A stretch of DNA of 64,000 nt from Paenibacillus xylanivorans (lineage in GTDB: Bacteria; Bacillota; Bacilli; Paenibacillales; Paenibacillaceae): contig NZ_LITU01000070.1 in the NCBI RefSeq assembly GCF_001280595.1, forward strand, positions 41,867-105,866, written 5' to 3'. The translations under genes were made by a program, and so were the position numbers. The notes beneath the pieces were generated by a model. That model searched no databases. It was not told the origin of the DNA and saw nothing but the letters and a program-made list of their open reading frames with translations. Positions 9,024 to 16,905 of the stretch are shown piece after piece (the stretch's first letter is position 1; each line of letters begins with the position of its first letter).

Positions 9024-9929
9024 ATGGATACGCTGGCGCGATTGAACGAAGCCTTGAGTTATATTGAGGAGAATCTGACGGACACCGTAGATATGAAAGA
9101 GCTTGCACGGATCGCCTGCTGCTCGGAGTACCATTTTACGCGCATGTTTTCCTTTCTTAGCGGCATTACGTTGTCGGAATATATTCGACGTCGGCGCTTG
9201 ACGCTGGCGGCACTGGAGCTAAGCCGGAATGACAGCAAAGTTATTGATGTTGCACTGAAATACGGGTATGCCTCGCCGGATGCCTTCGCCAGGGCTTTTC
9301 AAAGCATGCATGGGGTTACGCCCTCCGAAGCGCGGAGTCATGGTCCATCGCTCAAAGCCTTCCCACGGATGACATTTCAATTGACCATTCAAGGAGGAAG
9401 CGAAATGAATTACCGCATTGAAGACAAAGAGGCCTTTCGGATTGTAGGTATTAGCAAAAGGGTGCCGATCGTGTTCCACGGGGTGAATCCGGACATTGCT
9501 GCGATGTATCAGCGTCTTACACCGGAATGGATCGAGACGATTAAGGGGTTGTCGGACGTTCAGCCGCTTGGGTTAATCAGTGCTTCAGCCCATTTCAGCG
9601 AGGGTCGGATGGAGGAGAAGGGGGAGCTGGATCATTACATTGGTGCAGCCACGACAAAAGCGGCACCTGAGGGCCTGGTGAAGCTGGAGGTGCCGGCCTC
9701 GACATGGGCGGTATTTACCGCTGTTGGTCCTTTTCCTAGCACGCTTCAGGAGGTGTGGGGGCGAATCTATGCGGAATGGTTCCCCTCCTCGGATTACGAA
9801 CTGAGCGAGGGGCCGGAAATCCTGTGGAACGAACACAAGGATGTGACTTTGCCGCAGTACAGAAGCGAGATATGGATACCGATTCGGAAACGGGACTGCG
9901 CTGATCGCAAGATTGCTGAAAACCACTAA
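9024..9929 (+). CDS. AraC-family regulator with GyrI-like effector domain
   Basis: 301 aa from ATG 9024, which follows GGGGGAGGG at 9009-9017; the longer frame from 8973 lacks a ribosome site. Residues 1-105 form the two-HTH AraC DNA-binding domain ([20 protein letters not shown], then [20 protein letters not shown] and GVTPSEAR). Residues ~125-301 are a GyrI/Rob-type small-molecule-binding domain ([30 protein letters not shown]). The DNA-binding domain comes first, as in SoxS/Rob-like fusions. Such proteins usually sense drugs or hydrophobic ligands. No obvious target gene is adjacent; it seems monocistronic. Confidence 0.88.
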   Translation: MDTLARLNEALSYIEENLTDTVDMKELARIACCSEYHFTRMFSFLSGITLSEYIRRRRLTLAALELSRNDSKVIDVALKYGYASPDAFARAFQSMHGVTPSEARSHGPSLKAFPRMTFQLTIQGGSEMNYRIEDKEAFRIVGISKRVPIVFHGVNPDIAAMYQRLTPEWIETIKGLSDVQPLGLISASAHFSEGRMEEKGELDHYIGAATTKAAPEGLVKLEVPASTWAVFTAVGPFPSTLQEVWGRIYAEWFPSSDYELSEGPEILWNEHKDVTLPQYRSEIWIPIRKRDCADRKIAENH

Positions 9930-9957
9930 TGTAATTGATAAATAAAAGTGATTCAAA

Positions 9958-9999
9958 CAACCTTTGCTGACACTAAAGTTCGGCAAAGGTTGCTTTGTT
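9958..9999 (+). terminator. Probable terminator of the AraC/GyrI gene
   Basis: CAACCTTTGC (9958-9967) pairs with GCAAAGGTTG (9983-9992). The tail CTTTGTTCTG is only moderately T-rich. Confidence 0.5.
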
Positions 10000-10105
10000 C
10001 TGTGGTTCTTAGACTATGGACATTTGATATCGATCGCCTTTTGTGGAGTGGGCAGTACCTAAATGATATAATTTCTACAACGAATAAGAGAGGGAGGCAA
10101 GATCA

Positions 10106-11071
10106 ATGAATGATGAACGCTTGGAACGGCTAGAGGCTTGGCATGAACAGGATGAATTTGAAGAGATTGTGGATGCGATTACAGAGGTTCCGGAAGAGGA
10201 GCGGGATTATATTCTGGTCAACCATCTGGGCAGAGCGCTGAGTAATATGGAGCGTTACCAGGAGGCGGTGGAGCAATTCCTGTCGGTTGAAGCAGAGGGA
10301 CAGAATGATCCGCTTTGGCATTACCGCATTGGTCTGGCGTATTATTATTTGGAGCAATATGAGAACGCGCGTGAAGCCTTTGAAGCAGCGGACCGATTGG
10401 AGCCGGGAGATGAGGATACACAGGAGTTCCTGGAATGGATTCGGAATAAAACAGCAGACGAGCTCACAGAAGAAGTGATAGAGGAGCCTGTGGATACAGT
10501 CCACTCGGTGACTGAAACTATCATCGAAGCTGCTCCTGGTATCCATCCGGAATCGACGAGCTTTTGGAATGACAGTCCAGCATACGTCGATCAATATGTA
10601 TTGTCCCCGCCTACCGATGAGCAAATTGAAGCAGTGGAGGAGCAATTGGTGTTCAAGCTGCCGACATTCTATATGAATATGATGAAACTACATAATGGTG
10701 GTGTTCCCCACTATCGTCATTTTGCGGTTAGTCAGGCGGAGAGTAATGAGAAGATCCATATTGAAATTCTGAATATCCTGGGTATTGGACGGGAGAAGAC
10801 ACATTCATTGTGTGGAGAAGCTGGCAGCCGAGTGATTATTGAGCAGGGGGGTTACCCCGAGATTGGTGTCGTTCTGTCTGAGTGCCCTTCCGATTCGGAG
10901 GTCGTGATGCTGGATTATCGTGAATCCGGCAATGCTGGTGAGCCCGAGGTTGTTCATGTGAATAAAGCAGAAGGCTACAAAATCACTTGGCTTGCGCCCA
11001 ATGTTGAGACCTTTATTCAAGGCCTGGTGAATGAGGAAAATCAACCTGCAAACCTTGAGGGTTCACTGTAA
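10106..11071 (+). CDS. TPR protein fused to a SUKH (SMI1/KNR4) domain
   Basis: 321 aa. Residues ~5-115 carry about three tetratricopeptide repeats (DYILVNHLGRALSNMERYQEA, WHYRIGLAYYYLEQYENAREAFEAA). An acidic linker follows at ~120-150. Residues ~155-310 are a SUKH fold: PPTDEQIEAVEEQLVFKLP, FYMNMMKLHNGG, PEIGVVLSECPSDSEVVMLDY. SUKH proteins are frequent immunity factors against polymorphic toxins, but also occur as free-standing proteins. No toxin gene is adjacent. The start ATG follows AGGGAGG. Confidence 0.85.
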   Translation: MNDERLERLEAWHEQDEFEEIVDAITEVPEEERDYILVNHLGRALSNMERYQEAVEQFLSVEAEGQNDPLWHYRIGLAYYYLEQYENAREAFEAADRLEPGDEDTQEFLEWIRNKTADELTEEVIEEPVDTVHSVTETIIEAAPGIHPESTSFWNDSPAYVDQYVLSPPTDEQIEAVEEQLVFKLPTFYMNMMKLHNGGVPHYRHFAVSQAESNEKIHIEILNILGIGREKTHSLCGEAGSRVIIEQGGYPEIGVVLSECPSDSEVVMLDYRESGNAGEPEVVHVNKAEGYKITWLAPNVETFIQGLVNEENQPANLEGSL

Positions 11072-11108
11072 AGAAGGTTAAATCTTCCTGTTATATAAAA
11101 TATTGAAG

Positions 11109-11141
11109 AGCTGCATCCGTCACTAAGGGTGCAGCTTTTTT
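11109..11141 (+). terminator. Terminator of the TPR-SUKH gene
   Basis: AGCTGCATCC (11109-11118) pairs with GGGTGCAGCT (11127-11136) with one G-T pair, followed by T5. Confidence 0.88.
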
Positions 11142-11213
11142 AGTTAAAAACTTCTCATTCCATGCGGGAGAAGAAGCATGGAATGTTGATGGTGAGATTA
11201 CCGTGTGTTTTGT

Positions 11214-11573
11214 TTAGCTGCGTTCAGGCGACTCTGTCGTCGGATCTTCCCCATAAAGCTCGTTCAAATGCTCGATGTGGCCCTCGCCCCAGTCATTCAT
11301 GGCCTGTAATAAAGGGGTCATTCGTTGACCGTACTCCGTGATGGAGTACTCGACTTTGGGAGGAATCTGCTGATAGATCTCACGATGGACGATGTCGTGA
11401 TACTCCAATTCCCTTAATTGTTGGGTGAGCATTTTCTTGGTAATGTCAGGGATGGCCCTCTGAAGTTCACTAAATCTCATGGTACCATTAGCGAAAAGCC
11501 GAAGTAAAATCACCGGTTTCCATTTCCCAACAAGGATGTCCAACGCCGTTTCAAACTTGCAGTAAGTACTCAT
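11214..11573 (-). CDS. HxlR-family regulator with N-terminal cysteine (YodB/HypR-like)
   Basis: 119 aa winged-helix regulator of typical HxlR length. The signature LVGKWKPVILLRLF, MRFSELQRAIPDITKKMLTQQLRELE and PPKVEYSITEYG is complete. A cysteine at position 5 occupies the place of the redox- or quinone-sensing Cys of YodB, CatR and HypR. It is divergent from a DoxX-family gene, the classical arrangement for quinone or electrophile sensors of this class. A small palindrome AAGTGCCTACTT (11632-11643) in the intergenic region may be the operator. Confidence 0.88.
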   Translation of the reverse strand: MSTYCKFETALDILVGKWKPVILLRLFANGTMRFSELQRAIPDITKKMLTQQLRELEYHDIVHREIYQQIPPKVEYSITEYGQRMTPLLQAMNDWGEGHIEHLNELYGEDPTTESPERS

Positions 11574-11631
11574 ATGAAGTCCTCACTCCTTAATTTATCT
11601 AAGGTTTCTTTTTGTATACTATGTTTAGTTT

Positions 11632-11643
11632 AAGTGCCTACTT
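11632..11643. promoter_or_regulatory. Candidate HxlR operator between the HxlR and DoxX genes
   Basis: AAGTGCCTACTT is an AAGT-N4-ACTT inverted repeat in the divergent intergenic region. Its core AAGTGC-TAC recurs in the stronger operators at 16682-16714 and 24772-24793, both in front of HxlR-associated genes. Confidence 0.4.
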
Positions 11644-11714
11644 CCAAATAGTTACCCCATAAAATATTATATGCCTATGTGTTGATCATATACAAGAAGA
11701 GGGGCATGCGGGTT

Positions 11715-12068
11715 ATGAATATGGCGTTATGGATTGTTCAAGGCATATTGGGAGTAGGGTTTATTTTCTCGGGATGGATGAAGGCGTTCCAGTATGAAAA
11801 GGCAAAGAAATCGTGGCCTTGGGCAAACGAAGTTTCTAGAGGGTTGGTATTTTTTATCGGTATCATGGAACTGGTTGGGGTCATTGGACTTATTGTACCT
11901 CAAGCAACGAATATCGCCCCTGGATTAACGCCACTGGCAGCGATTGGTCTCGCGATTGTTGTGCTGTTAGGAGCCATATTCCACATTGCTCGTAAGGAGT
12001 ATAAGCAAATTGGCGTGAATATCGTTTTCCTGGTATTAGCTGTGTTCGTAGCGATAGGCCGCATCTAA
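11715..12068 (+). CDS. DoxX-family membrane protein
   Basis: 117 aa with four hydrophobic segments (ALWIVQGILGVGFIFSGWMKAF; GLVFFIGIMELVGVIGLIV; LTPLAAIGLAIVVLLGAIFHI; NIVFLVLAVFVAIGRI). This is the usual four-helix DoxX fold, related to oxidoreductase partner subunits and often induced by quinones or thiol stress. ATG 11715 is preferred because GAAGAGGGG at 11696-11704 is correctly spaced; upstream in-frame codons are too close to it or lack a site. Probably controlled by the divergent HxlR protein. Confidence 0.88.
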   Translation: MNMALWIVQGILGVGFIFSGWMKAFQYEKAKKSWPWANEVSRGLVFFIGIMELVGVIGLIVPQATNIAPGLTPLAAIGLAIVVLLGAIFHIARKEYKQIGVNIVFLVLAVFVAIGRI

Positions 12069-12095
12069 GTTTCAGGATCACGAGAGGGATGCTGA

Positions 12096-12596
12096 ACAGA
12101 TTTTTTTGATAAGGGAAGTAGAGGCGAGTTCCTGAACGGCCAGACGATTCCGATCCGACATCCTTCCGATAGCCGTAATCCAAGCTGGGGCCCTGTCAGT
12201 TATGCCACCGGCAGTGCAACCAACAAGTTCCCAGCGATTCAGTTCCGTGGACAAAACTCGCCCACAACTGTTACCTTTAGCCTGAACTCTTCCCAAGCGG
12301 CATCTTCGCATGTACTTAACATCGGTATTACGGCAGCATACAACAATGGAAGACCCAGCGTAACGATTAACGGTCATACGTTAACCAATCCGGCAGCTTC
12401 CTCCCAACCGAACTCTCGTAGCTTTACGATTGGAACCTATCGGGGCAACAATACAACCTTTTCCTGGAATATACCAGCATCCTATTTCGTTAATGGGTCC
12501 AACACGGTGACCATTACGCCAATCAGCGGCTCCAGCGACTTGGGCAATTGGTTAAGTGCCGGGTGGGTGTATGACTGTGTTGAATTGTTGAATTAA
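12096..12596 (+). pseudogene. C-terminal remnant of a rhamnogalacturonan lyase (PL4-type)
   Basis: The frame is open from just after a stop at 12093-12095 to TAA at 12594-12596, but has no start or ribosome site. The translation (LNGQTIPIRHPSDSRNPSW, ATGSATNKFPAIQFRG, SSHVLNIGITAAYNNGRP, SVTINGH, GSNTVTITPI, AGWVYDCVELLN) matches the beta-sandwich carbohydrate-binding C-terminal domain of polysaccharide lyase family 4 enzymes. The N-terminal domain and catalytic core are absent. The intrinsic terminator directly behind is still perfect. This looks like the stump of a deleted pectin-degrading enzyme. Confidence 0.72.
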
Positions 12597-12627
12597 GAAT
12601 GGATCAATTACAGGTCCGAATTAAGCC

Positions 12628-12658
12628 AACCGGATAAGGTCATCCTTATCCGGTTTTT
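12628..12658 (+). terminator. Terminator behind the lyase remnant
   Basis: Perfect 12-bp stem AACCGGATAAGG (12628-12639) with CCTTATCCGGTT (12644-12655), followed by TTTTT overlapping the arm. Confidence 0.9.
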
Positions 12659-12743
12659 CCATTTGGAACATTCACTTGCTTCGCTAAAGGCATCCAAAAT
12701 AAGGATACAGGGCCATATGCATTGCAGAAAGACAATTCCTCTG

Positions 12744-12784
12744 CTATTATTTAGACATCTAATATTTAGTCATCTAAATAATAG
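12744..12784. promoter_or_regulatory. Tandem operator in front of the SDR-SDR-MarR genes
   Basis: Two copies of TTTAG-A/T-CATCTAA lie at 12750-12762 and 12765-12777, 15 bp apart. The whole is framed by a perfect 12-bp inverted repeat, CTATTATTTAGA (12744-12755) and TCTAAATAATAG (12773-12784). Each copy is itself nearly palindromic (TTAG...CTAA), as expected for a MarR-type dimer. The MarR gene at 14493 is the obvious candidate binder. Confidence 0.65.
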
Positions 12785-12834
12785 AATGGTTATTTATTTA
12801 TTTTCGGTTTCTTTATGAAAGGAGCTTGAGAACC

Positions 12835-13650
12835 ATGTTGAGAATGAAAGACAAAGTAGCCCTTGTAACTGGAGGCGCTTCTGGAATAGGATTGTCCGCA
12901 GCCCAATTGATGGCGAAAGAAGGAGCTCAAGTCGTTATTGCTGATTTCAATGTTGATGGGGCAAAGGAAGCAGCAACGAATATTCAGGCTCAAGGCGGAA
13001 ATGCAGTGGCCGTTTTTCTTGATGCCGGAGATGAAGCTTCGATTAAGGAAGCTGTGGAATTTACGGTGCAACAATATGGTAAACTCACGTGCCTGTTCAA
13101 CAATGTTGGTCTGACCAATCTGAAGAAGGATCTGGATGTGGTCAACGTAGATCTGGATGAATGGGATAGGCTTATGAACGTCAATTTAAAAAGCGTATTG
13201 CTTGGCTGTAGATTCGCTATCCCACATATGATTCAAGCAGGTGAAGGCTCTATCATAAATACAGCCTCCATGGCTGGTTTTACGGGAGATGCGGTTCGGG
13301 TTGCCTATGGTGCTTCAAAAGCAGGCGTTGTGAATCTGACAAGGTATATTGCCACTCAATATGGCAAACATAACATTCGTTGCAATGCTGTCGCACCCGG
13401 CTTGATCTTGACCCCGGCAGCCCAGAATAATATGCCCCCAGATGTATTGAATATGTTCGCAAAATATAACGCGCTGCCTTATCACGGGGAGCCCAATGAT
13501 ATTGGATACACCGTCTTGTTCCTGGCTTCAGATGAGTCCAAATTCATTACCGGACAGACTATTCAGGTTGAGGGCGGCCATTATATTGCCAATCCAACCG
13601 TTCCGGATTTTGAACAGTTTATGAACATGCACAATACACTTAACAACTAA
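12835..13650 (+). CDS. Short-chain dehydrogenase/reductase
   Basis: 271 aa from ATG 12835, after AAAGGAGC; the TTG at 12826 has no room for a ribosome site. Classical SDR: NAD(P)-binding VTGGASGIG (~13-21), NNVG in place of NNAG, catalytic Ser in NTASMAG, and YGASKAG with the Tyr-Lys pair. The C-terminal cap FLASDESKFITGQTIQVEGG is standard. Substrate unknown. First gene of an apparent SDR-SDR-MarR group, 41 bp from the next gene. Confidence 0.9.
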   Translation: MLRMKDKVALVTGGASGIGLSAAQLMAKEGAQVVIADFNVDGAKEAATNIQAQGGNAVAVFLDAGDEASIKEAVEFTVQQYGKLTCLFNNVGLTNLKKDLDVVNVDLDEWDRLMNVNLKSVLLGCRFAIPHMIQAGEGSIINTASMAGFTGDAVRVAYGASKAGVVNLTRYIATQYGKHNIRCNAVAPGLILTPAAQNNMPPDVLNMFAKYNALPYHGEPNDIGYTVLFLASDESKFITGQTIQVEGGHYIANPTVPDFEQFMNMHNTLNN

Positions 13651-13691
13651 AGTAGAGCCGTCCAAATAAAATATAGTTAGGAGATTTTCAA

Positions 13692-14426
13692 ATGGGGAAA
13701 TTAGATAATAAAGTAGCTATTATTACTGGTGGAGCTTCAGGAATTGGTGAAGGCATGGTTGATCTTTTTGCAAAGGAAGGCGCCATCGTTATTGCCGCAG
13801 ACATTAATGAGGAAGCACTGGAGAAAGCAGGTCAAAAAGCAAATGTACACGGAATGAAGTTGAACGTCTCATCAGATGAAGATTGGCAGGCATTGGCGAA
13901 GGCAGTCAACGACCGTTTTGGCAAAATTGACATTCTGGTCAACAATGCGGGCATTTCTTCAGAGAAGCCGTTTGAGGAAATCGATGCGCAGGATTGGCAG
14001 AAAATGCTCTCCATCAATGGTTTTGGTCCATTTGCTGGCATGAAACATGTCGCGCCTTATATGGCAGCGCAGAAGAAAGGTTCCATCGTTAATATTTCTT
14101 CATACACTGCTTTGATTGGACAAGGCTTTAACCACTACTCGGCATCCAAAGGCGCGGTACGCGCATTATCCAAAGCGGCGGCGACAACCTTTGGTCGTCA
14201 AGGTGTTCGGGTGAATGCTCTTTTCCCTGGGATTATCGAAACACCAATGACTCAATCCCTGAACACATCGAAGGAACTGCTAGACCGACTAATTCAGGCA
14301 ACGCCTTTGCAACGTCTGGGTCAGGCTATCGATATTGCCAACGCCGCGTTGTTCCTGGCTTCGGATGATTCTTCGTACATTACAGGATCTGAGCTGGTTA
14401 TCGATGGTGGATACTCAGCCCAATAG
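13692..14426 (+). CDS. Short-chain dehydrogenase/reductase (FabG-like)
   Basis: 244 aa. VTGG-type motif ITGGASGIGEG near the N-terminus, NNAG at the adenine side, catalytic Ser in NISSYT, YSASKGA, and the cap FLASDDSSYITGSELVIDGG. All active-site residues are present. The sequence is closest in feel to 3-oxoacyl-ACP reductase or glucose-1-dehydrogenase-like SDRs; the true substrate is unknown. Downstream of another SDR gene with short spacing, so cotranscription is likely. The start ATG follows TTAGGAG. Confidence 0.9.
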   Translation: MGKLDNKVAIITGGASGIGEGMVDLFAKEGAIVIAADINEEALEKAGQKANVHGMKLNVSSDEDWQALAKAVNDRFGKIDILVNNAGISSEKPFEEIDAQDWQKMLSINGFGPFAGMKHVAPYMAAQKKGSIVNISSYTALIGQGFNHYSASKGAVRALSKAAATTFGRQGVRVNALFPGIIETPMTQSLNTSKELLDRLIQATPLQRLGQAIDIANAALFLASDDSSYITGSELVIDGGYSAQ

Positions 14427-14440
14427 CGTGTAAAATGATG

Positions 14441-14478
14441 ACAGCCCTTAAGTTGAATGAGGGCTGTTGTTTATTTTT
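14441..14478 (+). terminator. Possible terminator between the SDR genes and the MarR gene
   Basis: ACAGCCCT (14441-14448) pairs with AGGGCTGT (14460-14467), followed by the T-rich TGTTTATTTTT. It may only partly uncouple marR from the SDR genes. Confidence 0.55.
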
Positions 14479-14492
14479 ACGAGGAGGATCAC

Positions 14493-14912
14493 ATGGAAGA
14501 ACAGAACATTTTTGAGCTCATACACAACATGGACAACTTTACCAATAAATTGATTATACAGTGGAACAAATCGTTTAATGAGGACCTCGGCGTCTCTCAT
14601 GTGCTTGTACTCAGTCATCTCAATCAAAATGGAAAAAGCCGACCTTCGGATATTGCAAAACTATTGGGGCTAACCCCGCCTACGCTCAGTTATTTAGCTG
14701 ATAAGCTGGTTGCCAAGAAATTAGCCGTCAGGATGGTAGATGAAGCTGACCGCCGCATTATATATTTGAACATTACCGACAAAGGGGCCGAAGTCCTTGA
14801 AAGAGCAATATTGGAGGGGCAGAAGCTGCGTAAGAATTTATTCCAGAAACTGACCGAAGAGGATCGAGCACAATTAGTAAATATTTTTGAGAAGATGAAT
14901 CGGGAAGATTGA
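14493..14912 (+). CDS. MarR-family regulator
   Basis: 139 aa from ATG 14493, which follows GAGGAGG at 14481-14487. Winged-helix core: LSHLNQNGKSRPSDIAKLLGLTPPTLSYLADKLVAKKLAVRMVDEADRR, with the wing DRRIIYLNITDKG. Flanking helices form the dimer interface. MarR proteins usually repress neighbouring detoxification or metabolic genes and dissociate on ligand binding. The tandem palindromic sites upstream of the two SDR genes (12744-12784) fit this regulator. Confidence 0.9.
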   Translation: MEEQNIFELIHNMDNFTNKLIIQWNKSFNEDLGVSHVLVLSHLNQNGKSRPSDIAKLLGLTPPTLSYLADKLVAKKLAVRMVDEADRRIIYLNITDKGAEVLERAILEGQKLRKNLFQKLTEEDRAQLVNIFEKMNRED

Positions 14913-14914
14913 AC

Positions 14915-14957
14915 AATAGCCTGAGCCTTTGAGATAAAGGAACCAGGCTATTTTTTT
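14915..14957 (+). terminator. Terminator of the MarR gene
   Basis: AATAGCCTG (14915-14923) pairs with CAGGCTATT (14944-14952), with an inner stem CCTTT/AAAGG and a T7 tail. Confidence 0.9.
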
Positions 14958-15117
14958 GTATCGCTAATACCTATCCATGCAGAATTTTAGTTATGATATA
15001 AGGGTAAGGCAACTTTGCCAAGCACTTCAAATCAATAATGATCCAGCGTATCGCTGGTGTACAAGAGAATAATCTGTTCAGGATACACTGAATTTTGGAA
15101 GGGAGATAGAAGGTGAT

Positions 15118-15489
15118 ATGGAGGAACCAATTAAAATATATAACACTGCTGTTGAGGCTCTTCTTGAAGTGATTGGCGGCAAGTGGAAGCCAGTTATCTT
15201 GTTCCATCTTACCTTTGGCAAGAAACGTAATGGCGAACTGATGAGGCTGCTACCTAACATTACACAGAAAGTGTTGACCCAACAACTTGGTGAACTGTCG
15301 GAGGCGGGGATCATTGCCCGCATTTCCCATCACCAGGTCCCGCCGAAGGTGGAGTATGAGTTAACGGAGTATGGGTGGAGTCTTAAAGAGATTCTTCATC
15401 TGATGTGTAGATGGGGAGATGTACACGTGGAAAAGGTTTATGGAGATCGAGGGAAAATTCTATTCAAACCGCCAACCTCTGAATGTTGA
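15118..15489 (+). CDS. HxlR-family regulator
   Basis: 123 aa. The HxlR signature is complete: IGGKWKPVILFHL, RNGELMRLLPNITQKVLTQQLGELSEAGII, VPPKVEYELTEYGWSL. No cysteine near the N-terminus, so probably not a thiol sensor of the YodB type. Start ATG 15118 is preceded by AGAAGGTGAT. It faces the PRISE-like reductase gene tail to tail across a shared terminator. Confidence 0.88.
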   Translation: MEEPIKIYNTAVEALLEVIGGKWKPVILFHLTFGKKRNGELMRLLPNITQKVLTQQLGELSEAGIIARISHHQVPPKVEYELTEYGWSLKEILHLMCRWGDVHVEKVYGDRGKILFKPPTSEC

Positions 15490-15501
15490 CGTACATATGC
15501 A

Positions 15502-15537
15502 AAGCCGATCCTTGAAAATCAGGAATCGGCTTATTGT
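15502..15537. terminator. Bidirectional terminator between HxlR and reductase genes
   Basis: AAGCCGAT (15502-15509) pairs with ATCGGCTT (15525-15532), extended by CCT/AGG across a one-base bulge. It lies between convergent genes. Confidence 0.65.
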
Positions 15538-15551
15538 ACGTTTTATTTGTT

Positions 15552-16622
15552 TCACGGGATGATCTTGCGCTCACGTAGATTTTCAAAAATATCCATAAAC
15601 ATGTTCTCTGTATCAACGAAATCGTGAAATCCGAAGCGGCGGGCTTTGGATCCATCTGCGAAGAAATCATAATCCCAAGAGAAGACAAAATCACCAAATG
15701 GCCAGGAAGAGACATCATCATAGGAGGTATTCATTAATCCATATTTTTCAATCATGGAATTCCAAAGCATTTCTTTATCTGCCATAACGGTTGCAAGCGA
15801 GAGAGGCAGTGGAGGAGCCGCTTCCAGTTCGAAAAACGCAGCGATTTTGGGCCAAAGTTCGTTCCAGCGAAACAAATCGCCGTTGGTGATATTAAACGCC
15901 TGATTGGCACAGCGCGGATCGGTTGCCGCCCACACAGTCGCACGAGCGAGCAGTGACGCATCGGTCATTTCAAGTAGGGAATGGTAGGCTCCGGGTTTTC
16001 CGGGAAAGCGAAGTGGCAAGCCAAGTTCCTTAGAGATGGACGCATACACGCCAATAACCATGGCGAGGTTCATTGGATTACCTAGAGCAAATCCACATAC
16101 AACAGATGGGCGCAGGGCTGACCAGCTCCAACTGCTTCCAGATTGCCGCTCCTCAAGAAACTGCTGCTGATCGATATTGAATTCAGGGGGCATATGATTC
16201 GCATCCGTTTCTCTTGCAGGTGTTTTAAATGGGCCCAGATGGGCACCGTACACCTTATAACCTTGCATTAGACTGATATGTTGGAGATTGAGGGCGATCG
16301 GTTCAATGGTATTCACCACATTGACGAGCATCGCAAGATTGGGCTGCACCAACTCAGCCCAGGTTGGGCGATCCTGATAAGCAGCGTAAAAAATATGAGT
16401 AACAGTTGTTAAATGACACAGTTTGGCCTGAGTATCCGCTTCGTTTAGCAAATCGGCCGAGATATAACGTAACCTAGGGGCATCCTCCCCTCCACGACGC
16501 GATACACCAATAATATTCCATTCCGGAAGTGTCATCAGATAATCAATCAGATTTCTTCCAATGACGCCTCCAGCACCGATAACAAGTGCAGTGTAACTGG
16601 TAATAGATTGATTGGGTTTCAA
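15552..16622 (-). CDS. PRISE-like SDR (progesterone 5-beta-reductase/iridoid-synthase type)
   Basis: 356 aa from TTG 16622, preceded by GAGAGGAG (16631-16638). The longer frame to 16694 adds an unlikely hydrophobic leader with no ribosome site. Atypical Rossmann NADPH motif ALVIGAGGVIGRNLIDYL, then GVSRRGG. PRISE-type landmarks are HIFYAAYQDRPTW, SLMQGYKVYG (Tyr and Lys of the atypical active site), FNIDQQQFLEERQ and WSALRPSVVCGFA. The family reduces enones. Its promoter carries the same palindrome seen beside the HxlR gene at 24.7 kb. Confidence 0.85.
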   Translation of the reverse strand: MKPNQSITSYTALVIGAGGVIGRNLIDYLMTLPEWNIIGVSRRGGEDAPRLRYISADLLNEADTQAKLCHLTTVTHIFYAAYQDRPTWAELVQPNLAMLVNVVNTIEPIALNLQHISLMQGYKVYGAHLGPFKTPARETDANHMPPEFNIDQQQFLEERQSGSSWSWSALRPSVVCGFALGNPMNLAMVIGVYASISKELGLPLRFPGKPGAYHSLLEMTDASLLARATVWAATDPRCANQAFNITNGDLFRWNELWPKIAAFFELEAAPPLPLSLATVMADKEMLWNSMIEKYGLMNTSYDDVSSWPFGDFVFSWDYDFFADGSKARRFGFHDFVDTENMFMDIFENLRERKIIP

Positions 16623-16681
16623 TGGGCATGCTCCTCTCTTCTTCTGAACATAATTGTGGATCAGAAAGAGAAAGATGAGAA

Positions 16682-16714
16682 GTACGCACCTCAAAGTGAC
16701 GTACGCACTTGAGA
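16682..16714. promoter_or_regulatory. Operator cluster in front of the PRISE-like gene
   Basis: GTACGCAC (16682-16689) is followed by AAAGTGACGTAC (to 16704) and, overlapping it, GTACGCACTTGAG from 16701. The half-sites GTACGCACTT and AAGTG(A)CGTAC match the perfect operator at 24772-24793 apart from a one-base insertion. Confidence 0.6.
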
Positions 16715-16905
16715 GTAATATATGGACCTGGAGCAGGTTGTGCAGGCTCTTTCGTCAGACTAGCAATTCAATGTCCGCTATTCCTGGATCGCAGGAACAA
16801 TTCCTTATTTTAAATATGTATAATGAATTCTTCATATGTTAGTATGTTTAACGTCAGAAGCGCGGATGAATGAGAGGCGCTAAACGGGGTTATGATGGGT
16901 GGAAT

